Assembly (NCBI RefSeq): GCF_022376445.1
Contig: NW_025954981.1
Location: 62,001-126,000, forward strand
Source: Fomitopsis serialis
Lineage: Eukaryota; Basidiomycota; Agaricomycetes; Polyporales; Fomitopsidaceae
Length of the DNA: 64,000 bases
Direction of reading: 5' to 3'
The first letter of the stretch is position 1; every line of letters begins with the position of its first letter. A model generated the notes under the pieces. The model was not told where the DNA came from and did no database searches. It saw only the letters and a program-made list of their open reading frames with translations. Position numbers and translations under genes: made by a program. Below are positions 11,536-22,175 of this stretch, in pieces.

Positions 11536-14500
11536 ATGCACATCTCCAGTATACCCCTCCGCACTACGAGCGCCACGCCTCACTCGGAAGATGCGTTCAT
11601 ATTCCCGGATGTCGACACCACACCGGGGGCGGTCTCTGCGGGGATACCGCCACAGACCGGTTCGGTGGTCTCTCTTGTCCCCTCCAACCAGTCCACCGAC
11701 AGCTTTACAGATCTCACTGCATCCACCACGACGATCGACTCAACGCCATCTGGTGCTGCCACTCCCCGCGGACGCCAGGGCCCGTCAGGTCTATCACTAC
11801 TGCTAGCTCGACAGACTCACGAGGAGTCACCTAGCGGCTCGTCGACACCGACACCGACCCTAGAACATCCTCACGGACGTCTGCGCACAGTACCCACAGA
11901 TCCTGCTAGTGACGTACCTTTGGACCATCCCCCAACGAGATCTGCCTTGTCTCCTGTACTCTCCTTCGCCGACGCCGCACAGGCCGACAGATCTAACACG
12001 CTTTCTGAAACGACACCCCTGCTGGTAGACCTGGAGGCCGCCCACCCAGGCAACGGCCGAACCTACGTTCCCAAGGCCGAGGGCAAGGAACGTGCGAACC
12101 GGCTGCTGTCCCTACTATGCCGCCCACCTGCGTCGCACCTTACCCTACACGCGGCGAAGGACACTGCAGTGACAGCCGTGCAGTCGTTGCCGGCGGTGCT
12201 CCTGGGCACGTTGCTCAATATCCTCGACGGCGTCTCCTGTGCGTACGTATTTCACGATCACGTTGGCTCGCTCTGAGGCTTCCTTACGTCCAGATGGCAT
12301 GATCATATTCCCAGCGGCGGGGGTCTTTGCGGGACTCGGCGGCACCGGGGTGTCGATGTTCTTCGTCTCGTGCGTACCCGCGTGTTCGCTGCTATGGGCG
12401 GGGATTGGCAGTCGTGTTGACGGGACATTTCAGGGCGATCATCGCGCAGTTGATTTACTCCGCCGGAGGGAGTGGCTTCGCGGGGGCGAATGGCAGTATG
12501 ATGATTGAGGTCGTGGTGAGTCCAGTCCGGTGTCATGGACGCGTCACGGGCGAGCATGCTATGACCCATCCTACTCTCCACAGCCCTTCTTCCACATTCT
12601 CGCGAACAGCATCGCAGAAGACATTGGCGAGGGTCATCCTCGTGCGATCCTGGCGACGACTATTTTAGCGTTCGCGTTCTCGTCCATCCTGACAGGTCAG
12701 TTGCTTGGTTTGCTGAACACGGCTGAATGGCGACTTATACGGGGTGACTTCGCGCAGGGCTGACCTTCTTCCTCCTTGGCGCGCTCAGACTCGGTTCGCT
12801 GATCGGCTTCTTTCCACGACACATCCTGGTCGGGTAAGTCACACCTATGCTCTTGTTCTGGCACCCGCGTAGAATATATTATTCACGTCAACGCGGACAG
12901 CTGCATTGGCGGTGTCGGTGTCTTTCTGGTGATCACAGGGTGAGTCACGTGCGTTCTACCCTTGTGTCTTCGCTCATTTGATTGGTGTGGATGTCTAGGT
13001 TCACCGTATGCACGGGCATGCCGGAGGAAGACTTCGACTTCTCGCTGGAGGCACTGACGTATGTCTTCTTCACGGCCCGTAACGTCCTGCTGTGGGCGCC
13101 TGCGCTCGCGTTGGCGTTCGTCCTGCGGGTGATCACGCACAAGTATGAGCACCAGCTCATATTTCCGATGTGTGAGTTAGATGGTACGGCCAGGATTTTT
13201 CTCAAATAATCTGAATGGCTGCTTTGTCAGATTTCCTTGCGGTGCCGGTGATTTTCTACATTGTGGTCGCCGCTGCCCATTTGGATCTGGGTGTTCTCAG
13301 GGAGCATGGTTGGCTCTTCGACATGGGGACGTCGCATGAACCGTGGTACCACTTCTATACGTTGTTCGGTGCGTTACACTTCGGGATTAGAATGTTGAAA
13401 TCAAACTGATCCCATCTTCGCAGACTTCAGAGCTATTCGTTGGGATGCCTTCTGGGCCACTCTGCCGACGCAACTCGCATTGTATGTGTTGTGTCGTAGA
13501 CGTCTTTCGCACCTCTAACACTACGTTCGATCAGGCTTTTCTTCAACATTCTGCACCCGCCTCTCAACGTGCCTGCGCTTGGTTCGTAGCGATGTGTATT
13601 CACGGCAAACGCAGTATTGACGACTGCGTCATCTAGCTGTGTCACTGGATCACGACGTGGACACGAACAAGGAATTGGTTGCTCATGGTTACTCCAACCT
13701 CCTCGCGGGTGTGCTGGGCACTGTGTGTGTATCGCTCAACTGCCCTCACCTTTATGCGCGTGCTCACGTGCATATGGCAGTCCCAACTATCTGGTGTACG
13801 TGAACACACTATTGTGAGTCACCTTGAAGTACTGTGCTGTGCGGACTTCATGCTGACGATAGACAATAGATTCTATCGAGTGGGTGGTACGACGCGTATC
13901 TCCGGCTTCATGCTCGCCGCCGCTACGGCGGTCTTGCTCGTGATTGGAACTGGTCCCATCGCCTATATTCGTGCGTATCAGATGTCTCGTAACAAAGAGG
14001 TTGTGTGTAGCTGATTCGTGAATGAATGTAGCGGTGCTATTGGTCGGTGCCCTCATCTTCGTGTTGGGCATTGACTTGGTCAAGGAGGCGCTGTGGGATA
14101 CTAGACATCGCGTTAGCCGGTGAGTATGCTCCTCCTCTACAAAAGGCCTTCAAGTGCTGAGCGACATATAGGATGGAGTATATCACGATCGCGAGTATCA
14201 TGATCTGCATGACCGTGTGGGACTTCGTGATTGGCGTCATATTTGGTATCGTTGTCAGCTGTACGTTTGTTCCGACCAAGTAGACTTCGGCATGACGGGC
14301 TGACACTCACGTGCCGTTAGGTGTGTTCTTCGTGGTGCAGAGCTCGCAACGGAAGAGCATCCGGACGCTGCATACGGGCGAGACAGTTATGTCCACCGTA
14401 CGACGACCAGGCGCACACCGAGCCTACATCCGCGAGGTTTCCAAGCAGACGACCATTGTTCGGTTGCAAGGTACCACACGTCTTCCTCCGTTCTCCGCTA

Positions 14501-15703
14501 ACGCACTAACATCGCATTGCATCAGGTTTCCTATTCTTTGGCACGATCACGCACGTCGAGGAGACGATCCGGACGCTCGTCGAGGGCCCCACATGGCAGC
14601 GCAGCCCCATGCGGTTCCTCATTCTCGACCTGACGCTCGTCCCTGGTGTCGATATGTCCGCCGCCGAGGCGTTCGTTCGCATTCAGCGGCTGCTCGCTTC
14701 ACGGCGCATCGTGCTCGTGCTCTGCGGGTTCTCACTCGACTCTAACGTCGGGCGGTCGTTGGGAAACGTGGACCTGCTGGAGATGGAGGGCGTCGAGTTG
14801 TTTGCGACGTTCAATGACGCGCTGGAGTGTGAGTGCTCAGTCCCCTGTGGTTGTTGGTCTGAAAATGTCTGATATACGGCTCGGTAGGGACGGAGAACGT
14901 CTATTTGAGGACGTGGTTCAGCAGCCAAAAGACAGAGACGCATGCAGTTGGTACGTCGTAGCTTGCACCGCAGCTATGCCGCTGTATTGATTATCTGTGC
15001 AGTGTTACCTGGTCGAGAAGCTTCAAGTCTTGCATTCGAGGAAGCTGTCGCAGCGACGCCGAGAAACATGCAGTTGATCGAAGCCGGATGGCGGACCATT
15101 GCTCGAGGTAGGTCCTTCAGACGACTTGTGCTCAGAATGCTTCCGGCTTATCTCTGATTTCAGATCACTCGCCACCAGAGGCAGAGGTGGCAGACGCACC
15201 AGAACCTTACAACACCCTCGTGAAGGTGTTTTCCTCATACGGGCGCGTCGACCGGGACGACTTCGCACCGCTGATCCGGTACCTCGAACGCGTCTGCCCA
15301 GCAGAAAGCACGGTGCTCTGGAGACAAGGAGACGATTCCGACGGGCTTTACATCGTTGAGTCCGGCGTGCTCAGAGCGACGTATCAGTTCGGGGAGCACA
15401 CGCGTCCCACGGAGGAGTCCATGGTGCCTGGGACATTGGCCGGCGAGCTTTCGGCATTGACTGGCTTGTCTCGCAACGCGACTTGCGTTGTGGAACGGCA
15501 AGCGGTTCTCTGGAAGCTCAGTACCGAAGATCTGCATCGGCTGGGAGAGGAGCAGCCCAAGCTGGCGAGGGAGTTCACGAGACTGGTACTCAAAGGTACG
15601 TGCCTCCCCGTTTTCTCGACAGGCTACAATGTCTAAATATTCTCGTGCAGCCGCAAAACTCGACTACGATATCCTCATTGCTGCGCTCGCCACCCGGCAG
15701 TGA
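11536..15703 (+). CDS. SulP-family transporter with STAS and cyclic-nucleotide-binding domains
   Basis: Many-exon gene; the start is the first in-frame ATG at 11536 (MHISSIPLRTTS). The N-terminal about 200 residues are Ser/Thr/Pro-rich and cytosolic. Hydrophobic SulP segments follow, split by about 50-nt introns: AVTAVQSLPAVLLGTLLNIL, GSGFAGANGSMMIEVV, AILATTILAFAFSSILTG, CIGGVGVFLVITG, VPVIFYIVVAAAHL, MEYITIASIMICMTVWDFV. A STAS domain (FLILDLTLVPGVDMSAAEAF) comes next, then a cNMP-binding-like domain (LWRQGDDSDGLYIVESGVLR, GTLAGELSALTGLSRNATC), ending DILIAALATRQ at 15703. This SulP-STAS-cNMP order is that of yeast Ygr125w/Vsb1, a vacuolar protein linked to basic amino acid storage. Classical sulfate permeases lack the cNMP domain, so a vacuolar role is the better inference. 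Confidence 0.88.
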
Positions 15704-16260
15704 GCACGAAAAGCGCTATGAGATGTAACGACCTTACGCTTCATGTATCGATACCTATAGACTTGGAGTCTCGATTGACTCATTTGCCACCCATACGACC
15801 ATGTACGACTCAACCATTGATGTGACACAGCCTGTAACACTAGTACCCTCTTAAGGACCATCATAGACACCACGACTTCGAGTCGGCTATATAGATGTCG
15901 TCGTTCCTGGACACTACACACGCACCTAGTCTATGAACTTATCTTACACACACCATGCACCCGTCTGCAAGAAATGGCTACTTTCTACTCCTGATATAAC
16001 TGAAACACGACTTCGTGACAATCGTACGACCGTAGCAAGGCTTGCGCGGTCTCCCTGGAGGCGTGACACTGGGGAGGGGCAAGGCCTATAGCGCGCATGG
16101 CTGCTTAGTCAGCGACGCGCCACAGCAATCGTGGGCAGACATCGTTCTCCTCCTTCGATCGCGTCCTTGCCTTCTGAAAGCCTGTTACACCCCCCAATTA
16201 TGATGCAAATATTAAGGTACTATTGTCTATAGGTGTGGACTAGTGTAATTGTATAATAGC
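15704..16260. other. Intergenic, 3' flank of the transporter
   Basis: No coding pattern, RNA gene or repeat recognised. Confidence 0.4.
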
Positions 16261-17001
16261 TCACGATTTCATGTCAGATTCATTGTCGAAACCCCCGAAT
16301 CTCGAGCTTGAGTTCCCTGGACCCCTACTGGATAGCTCGACAGCGTTGATTTGCGGTGCGTGCATCTGGCCACAGGCATCTGTAGTAATCGGATCTGATG
16401 CATCTGAATGCACGGCAGCCGACTGGTGATCTTGCGCTCGCTGGATCGCCTTGTTCACCTCGGACAATACTTTGTCTTCTTCGCCTTCGCCTTTCTCAGC
16501 GATGATAGCGATAGTCTTAGTACCGGATCGTCAAGTCGGTAAACCTGGAGCTGCTGCTCAAGCTCATCTCTCTTCAGCTTGCCTAGGTGTTCCGGATTGA
16601 CGATCAGTTCGACAGCTCGGAGTTTATTGGTACGTGCTATGTTTGTCCTTCTTCTGTTGTTTTGCAGTAGCCTTGGTTACTTTCTGACGAGCGACTGTGA
16701 TGTTGTGCTCTGCCTGATGCTTTCATTGTGCTGACTCATGTCCACTGTCGTCAAATGCGTGAGCTGCACACCACACATGCACATGGCAGTCGTCGTCGAA
16801 CATCACATCCATGAACACGGACCTCAGGCTTGTACTCTTGCTGCTTCTTGTGCAGCTGATTTGTGCTTGCGCTTGGGCCTGTACAAGCTTTATAATATCC
16901 TTTGACAGCCATATGAGTCTCGAGGGCTGAAGAGAGCGCAGCACGTCAAAATTCGATGGTATACGGAGGGTAATGGCCTTCGGAAATTGTCCAGTGTCCA
17001 A
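16261..17001 (-). pseudogene. Possible degraded or multi-exon gene, unknown
   Basis: Minus-strand fragments with coding character lie close together but in different frames: SEVNKAIQRAQDHQSAAVH near 16440, and upstream KLRAVELIVNPEHLGKLKRD followed by a helix-forming ELEQQLQVYRLDD around 16530-16640. An unrelated open stretch lies at 16723-17001. The Leu/Glu/Lys-rich part could be a coiled coil. I could not find splice sites that join all parts, so this is either a gene with a model I missed or a decayed copy. Function not assignable. Confidence 0.3.
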
Positions 17002-17636
17002 TTATATTATGTATTGGATCTCAAAAAAAACTTGGTCATTGCTGGAAACATATGAAGATATAAACAGACCACCCACAATGTCTTTATGAAGTGGTGCAGC
17101 GAGCAGAGGGCCATGGAGACGCGACAATGCGCACGGTGTGCTCGCTCACGTGATCGCCCAATCGCGTCTGTGGCGCGCGCTCAGCGCGTTTCGCCTCCCT
17201 TCGCTATATCATAAATGCAGACCGAAGCACGCACTTTTGTGGCTGCTTTCCTATGGCGAAAACATTTATAAATGCCATCAGCACGTCTTGGAAAGTTCAA
17301 TTTGGCTCTAACTGGACGTTGAGTATTAGTTTCGGGTTGGTGTACCCTGATAAACATATGATTTCACGAAAAACAACTTTCAAAACCATTCTCGTACTTA
17401 AATACATGCTATTGATCACGTTTTTGTACCGGAGATAAGGATGTGGAAGCTAACGTTTGTAGTATTGTTTTCCCGACCACTCTCGGCCAGGCAGCCACTT
17501 TGGATAAACATAACCAAATAGATTCTAGCTTGCAGGCGTTGCCCCTCCCCAGTGACACCACTAATGGGGCGGCGAACTGACCCGCATCGGAGCGCGCGCT
17601 CGCAGCTCTGTCGCAGCACTCATACCGCTCGCTATC
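17002..17636. other. Intergenic, upstream of DAP1
   Basis: Promoter region of the DAP1 gene. No TATA box in the last 100 nt, which are C/G-rich; nothing else recognised. Confidence 0.4.
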
Positions 17637-18344
17637 ATGGCTTTTGACCTCGGTACCCCCGTGAACACTGCTCTGTTGTTGTACATCCTCTACGCCGTGC
17701 AGCGCATTCTGTTCCCGTCCAACTCTCTGCCAAAGAGCATCCCGCATGAGTTCAAAGGCGGCTACTCGTGGATGCCCAAGTCGCACCCTCCCACACTCTT
17801 GTTCAAGACATACACGCCGAAGACTCTCGAGCCATTCAACGGAGAGGAGGGAAAGCGCATTCTGCTCGCGATCAACGGCGTTGTGTACGATGTGACGGCT
17901 GGGCGTAACTTCTACGGGCCTCGTACGTTGTCCTTACGTTCAGCTGATGGCAGTGCACTCATCCTATGGCAGAGGGCATGTACGCCAACTTTGCAGGTCG
18001 CGACGCATCCCGTGGCATGGCGAAGCAGTCTTTTGACCTCGGTATGCATGGCTCTTATGCTCATGGCTGCTCTCGCTCACTAGAGTCTGCCGCAGACATG
18101 CTGACCCCGGTCGATCAACCACTGGACAAGCTGGATGATCTCACTCCCGAGGACCTGTACGTTGCTGTGACTGACTACTTGCGGAAGCACACTGACATAT
18201 GATCGACCAACAGTGACAACATGCGAGGTGTGTCTATATCCGCATGTGTATGCAGCTACTCTGACAGACATCACAGGCTGGATGGACCACTTCGCCAACA
18301 AGTACATCATCTGTGGCAGCCTTGTTGAGAATGATACGGTCTAG
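17637..18344 (+). CDS. DAP1: DAP1 / PGRMC-type cytochrome b5-like heme protein
   Basis: Spliced gene starting MAFDLGTPVNTALLLYIL: a short lumenal end and a single N-terminal membrane anchor. The heme-binding cytochrome-b5-like domain follows: FNGEEGKRILLAINGVVYDV, NFYGP joined by splicing to QGMYANFAGRDASRGMAKQS, then ESAADMLTPVD, DDLTPEDLDNMRGWMDHF, ending GSLVENDTV at 18344. The joins P|QG (intron 17924-17970), D L|E, D L|D and R|G all keep frame. The NFAGRDASRGMAKQSFD stretch is diagnostic of membrane-associated progesterone receptor component proteins. In fungi Dap1 supports ergosterol synthesis and azole/DNA-damage tolerance by activating cytochromes P450 such as Erg11. Length, about 160 residues, is normal. 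Confidence 0.93.
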
Positions 18345-19068
18345 GTCTCACGCCCATCAGTAGGTAACAGCTGAGACCATGTAAGAATATTTGACTGCTG
18401 GATGTCAAATGTTGTTATCTGTGCGTGCATAGCGGGCATGAAGTTCTGGCGACTTGCGCCCCGAAGGGCTCTGTCAGTCAGATAATCCGTGCTGTTGTCT
18501 ACTCTGACGTACACCACAGGACAACAGTACGTTTCAGACTCCGAGTTTGACGTACCAAGGGTCGACCCCCAGATACATCAATATTCTCCTCCAACTCGTC
18601 ATCGGATGCCTTAGCCCTGCACTTGGCGATAGTAGCCCACTGTAATCCCATGCTGTGGTACGTAGCGAGGCGATCCATTCAACAATATTCTAGATATACC
18701 GCCGGCCTAATACGCATTTTGAAGTCTTCTAGATTCGGAATCATTGTCGGTATCTGGCGAGTCTCCACAGATGATCCACTGATCAAAACGATGGTTAGCG
18801 CAAGGTATTAGATTGGAAGAATGGAGTGATCTTGATGTGCGTAGTACGAGGCATGGTAAGGGAAACGAGCTTTGGCCTTCCTGGCATGCACAGCTGCACT
18901 CGCTCACGGTGGTTCTCATGTCAGTGACGTTACGACTGCTAATGCCTCGTTCCCATTGCAGATGTTTTACATGAAGCACAGTGCAGTAACTGCCGTGCGT
19001 GTATCCCTACTGTGTGTCGCAGAGGGGTAACGGAACGGCTGGTGCGACAGGATCGAACGGCAAGGCGT
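18345..19068. other. Intergenic between DAP1 and metallothionein
   Basis: The two genes are convergent. No coding pattern, RNA gene or repeat recognised in about 720 nt. Confidence 0.4.
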
Positions 19069-19284
19069 TCAGCACTTGCACTCGGTAGGCTTGCACTGGC
19101 AACTTTAAGGATATAAGCACACAATACGTGATGAACGCAACGGTGAGACGTACGCTTCGCCGCAGCTGCAGCTGCTGAGGCCGCAGTTGGCCGCGTTGAC
19201 GGGGACAGCGACGTTCTAGATATACCAAGGTGAGCGTTTCACTCAATGGGTCGGCGTGCTACGAGTGTTACTCACGGTGAACAT
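19069..19284 (-). CDS. Small metallothionein, 34 residues, 7 cysteines
   Basis: Three exons on the minus strand: 19276-19284 (only ATG TTC ACC), 19154-19215 and 19069-19102, with introns of 60 and 51 nt. They sum to 105 nt, in frame, ending in TGA. The peptide begins MFTNVAVPVNAANC and carries seven cysteines in the pattern C-x4-C-x-C-x3-C-x-C-x4-C-x-C, ending CKPTECKC. No aromatic residue follows Phe2, as expected for a metallothionein. Fungal copper/zinc metallothioneins of 25-40 residues with CxC clusters bind metals in the cytosol and buffer Cu, Cd or Zn. The gene is too short for ordinary open-frame searches and its first exon is a 9-nt coding micro-exon. A TATAAA lies about 90 nt upstream. 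Induction by metals is inferred from the family only. Confidence 0.85.
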
Positions 19285-19370
19285 TTTGAGAGTAGTGCTG
19301 TGAGGCGGTGATGTGCTTGTGAGGTGTGTTGGGTAGTCTGGGACTGGAGAGATACGGTCATTGAACGCCT

Positions 19371-19380
19371 CTTTTATATG
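19371..19380 (-). promoter_or_regulatory. TATA box of the metallothionein gene
   Basis: CATATAAAAG on the minus strand, 87-96 nt upstream of the ATG, at the usual distance for a strong inducible promoter. Confidence 0.5.
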
Positions 19381-20960
19381 TTTCTCGATTGTCCTGACAC
19401 GTGCGGTCTGGCACGACCAACATAACCGCTTCCATAATGGGCCCGCTCTCAGATCGTCGACCTGGTTGCTCTGGTTGCCTGATTTGTGTTCTCTTGGATG
19501 CTATCAGAGGCGTGGATTTCGGAGGTTGCTCCAACATTGTATTGAAGCCGGTCTACCACCGCACCGCTCCTGCCTGACCCAGACCGTCGGTACCCAGGAC
19601 TCTCCGCTAGCGTGCGATCCCCTGACGCTGCTGGATCAAAGTGAGGGTCGCTATCCACTGCTAAGTACTAGAAGACAGACACGACCAAAACTGCACGTTC
19701 TCGTACGGAATCCTCACTTTCGAGGTGACAATGTATCCGGTGGGTGGACACAACAATCAGGATCGTATGATCTCGAGGTGGCTCATAGACTGTCCTTCTA
19801 TCGGAGCCTTCGGGTAATTGACCAACATGCAGGTACCTCCCGTGTTGAGGCATTTGGGCTGTGCGCATCAGTGCGTTGATTTGACCCTTATGGGATGCTC
19901 GCGGTAAACCAGTGTGAGTCCAGGCATTGTGTATCGTCCGGCCGACGGGTTGTGAGTTCACCGATATCATCCATGTCTTCGATTCTCATCCCTAGGCACA
20001 ACTTCTCATGATAATGTATTCCTGTGTCTGCGGCACTGGGGCACATGTTTTTCATATATCCTGATGTGTTGCAGTCTGTAATCCAACAGCGTGGACTTGG
20101 CGCTGGGGTGGCCCGCTTCTCAGCTTCTCAAGTTCTTGAAGCTTCTTGAAGGCCCGAGTCGGGCATAGTCGTTCAGAAAATGCCTCAATGAACGATCTTC
20201 AGCACAAATGTCTCAGACTCATATCCCGCGCAGAGGCACAATTGACTCTGCCGCGTAGCGCACGGGTGGATCTCTCCGAATCCACAAGAACACCTTCGCA
20301 CCGGTCGGGTGTTCGTCCACTCCTCCTGCTCAGCTGACAGCTTGGGACGATCTGGCTTGAGCTCTCTTCCGTCCGAGTCCTCTACGCCCTGTCACTTTCG
20401 GCTGACCGACGAAGACTCGCCCCATCCGCCAGCTACTCGCTTGGTGCTCGGAAGGGACGCACCTGACGTCCATCGCTGTCCATAGTACCACATTGCCGTG
20501 AGTTCTGCGGAGCTTGAAGGAACACCCAAGACGACGCGACGGGCTAATTGACCTCGGATGATTGATGCTCACTTGAAAGTGGGCATCCGCTGGAAACCCG
20601 TGGACCGCTCGTACGCCAGTACCGACCCGTTCCCGAGTCGTGCGTCTTCGAAAAGGGAGGGTATGTGCCTCACAACCCTTCTCCTCACACCACCATCGGA
20701 TACTCACCCTCCTTTGCGACTACTACAGCTTCGCCCCTCACGACTCCATTCTCATCTCGACTGTTTTAAGTCGGATGCAGGGAGCTTGAACATCAAGCTC
20801 TTCGTGTGCCTGAACCATAGCCATGCGGCAGTAGAAACTCTCAATCAGGTATGCATTCACTTGCCAGTTTTCGTCTGCCCCATTTGCGGCACACTAATAG
20901 CGGGTCTGCGACTACAAGTGTTATCTTCACACTATGGATGTCAGGTTATGCCGTGTTTAG
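19381..20960. other. Intergenic; no gene recognised
   Basis: Open frames up to 172 codons overlap on both strands (for example 19361-19879 plus), but none shows family motifs or consistent splice structure. The start overlaps the metallothionein promoter. Confidence 0.4.
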
Positions 20961-20964
20961 TGCC

Positions 20965-21660
20965 AGTAACGGATGAGGGCGGGAGCTGGTCTGGAAAGTG
21001 TGTGACAGCCTAACTTAGAGTCATGCGCTCAGTTCAGTAACGATGTGATCTTCAGCGCTTCGGCGCTCGTCGCCTCGGCGGGGTCCAGCCGTGTCGTCCA
21101 TCGCTCAACCGCTCAACCGCTCATGCTCGACTTTCATCAAGTTACTGCATTGCCAGTGAGCCACGGAGACCACGATGGCGAACTGAAAGCACTCGGATCC
21201 CGATGGCTTCATGTGCCTCTCCTTCTCAAAGCTCCCGCTGACTTTCGCTCGTACTGAACGGCAATATGGTCTTGGTCACGGATCGACTCACGGTCACATC
21301 GCGTTCATTGTCTCTTGGTTCGCAGAGGGCGCCGCCTACTGGTACTCAGGCGTGAGGAGTGGAATACACCGAGGCGTGAATCAGGTGCGTCGTCATCGAA
21401 CATCGCTTCGGGGGGCCCAGCTCTAGCCGCCGTTGTGTCTGGCATCGTATCCTCCGGTGTACTTATTCCCTGTCTGTCCATGTCCAATCTGTTCGGTTTC
21501 GAAGGGAACTTCTGTACGCGTTGGCGATGCAAATCGAGACTTCTTTGCTGTGTGCCTCGTGTGAACTTGGACTTGGAAATCCCGGTGACCTGCCAACTGC
21601 CAACAAGCGACCCACGCCAGAGGAGGGCCACTACTTACGCTGTCGCTCTGTTGAGATGGA
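20965..21660 (+). repeat. Diverged dispersed repeat, copy 1
   Basis: Similar to 30120-30800 in the same orientation. Shared blocks include GATGTGATCTTCAGCGCT, GCTCATGCTCGACT, ATTGCATTGCCAG, AACACTCGGATCC/AGCACTCGGATCC, CCTCTCCTTCTCA, GGTCACGGATCG and TCAGGTGCGTCGTC. Indels and substitutions are frequent, so the copies are old. No open frame is shared. Probably remnants of a transposable element of unknown class. Confidence 0.6.
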
Positions 21661-21699
21661 GGGATCCTGATGAACGGACGTGATAAGTCTTTGATCACC

Positions 21700-22175
21700 G
21701 GAGGAAGAGAAGATGCACACTCGAGATGTGATCCGGCTTCGACAACCGCAAGTTACTTACCTATAAGCACGTCGACTCCCGAACCTTGGGGTTGAGTAGG
21801 ATCGGACACTCAGTAGAAAGGCGTCGGACACCTCGAGGACACGCTTAGGTCTCGTAGAAGCAAATGTCATGATATGACAGGCATATCCACTCTGAGGAAA
21901 CGGGTACAAGGCTCCTTCACTGTCCCACCCGCGAGCTGAACGCATGCTAGCTGGTGCACACCGTTGGGTGGAACAGTGGAACTTGACAGAACTTGAGGCA
22001 ATGTCGTGCGTAAAGCCACTGAGACGTATCAAATCAGTATACCAGAAATCAGAATGTGAAATATATGGCCGAGCGAAGATATGTAGTCGCTCTTGTAACA
22101 GTTGAGAGATCCATAAACGACTCCGCAGTGAGAATTGTCCCTCCCGTGTATCCGTAACCTTCCGCACCTCAAGCT
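21700..22175. other. Intergenic, 3' flank of the P450
   Basis: About 475 nt downstream of the P450 stop codon; nothing recognised. Confidence 0.4.

Noticed and set aside
18707..18979. Cys-containing minus-strand frame next to the metallothionein
   Set aside because: Cysteine spacing is irregular, no splice model gives a CxC cluster, and no CaaX pheromone-like end is present.
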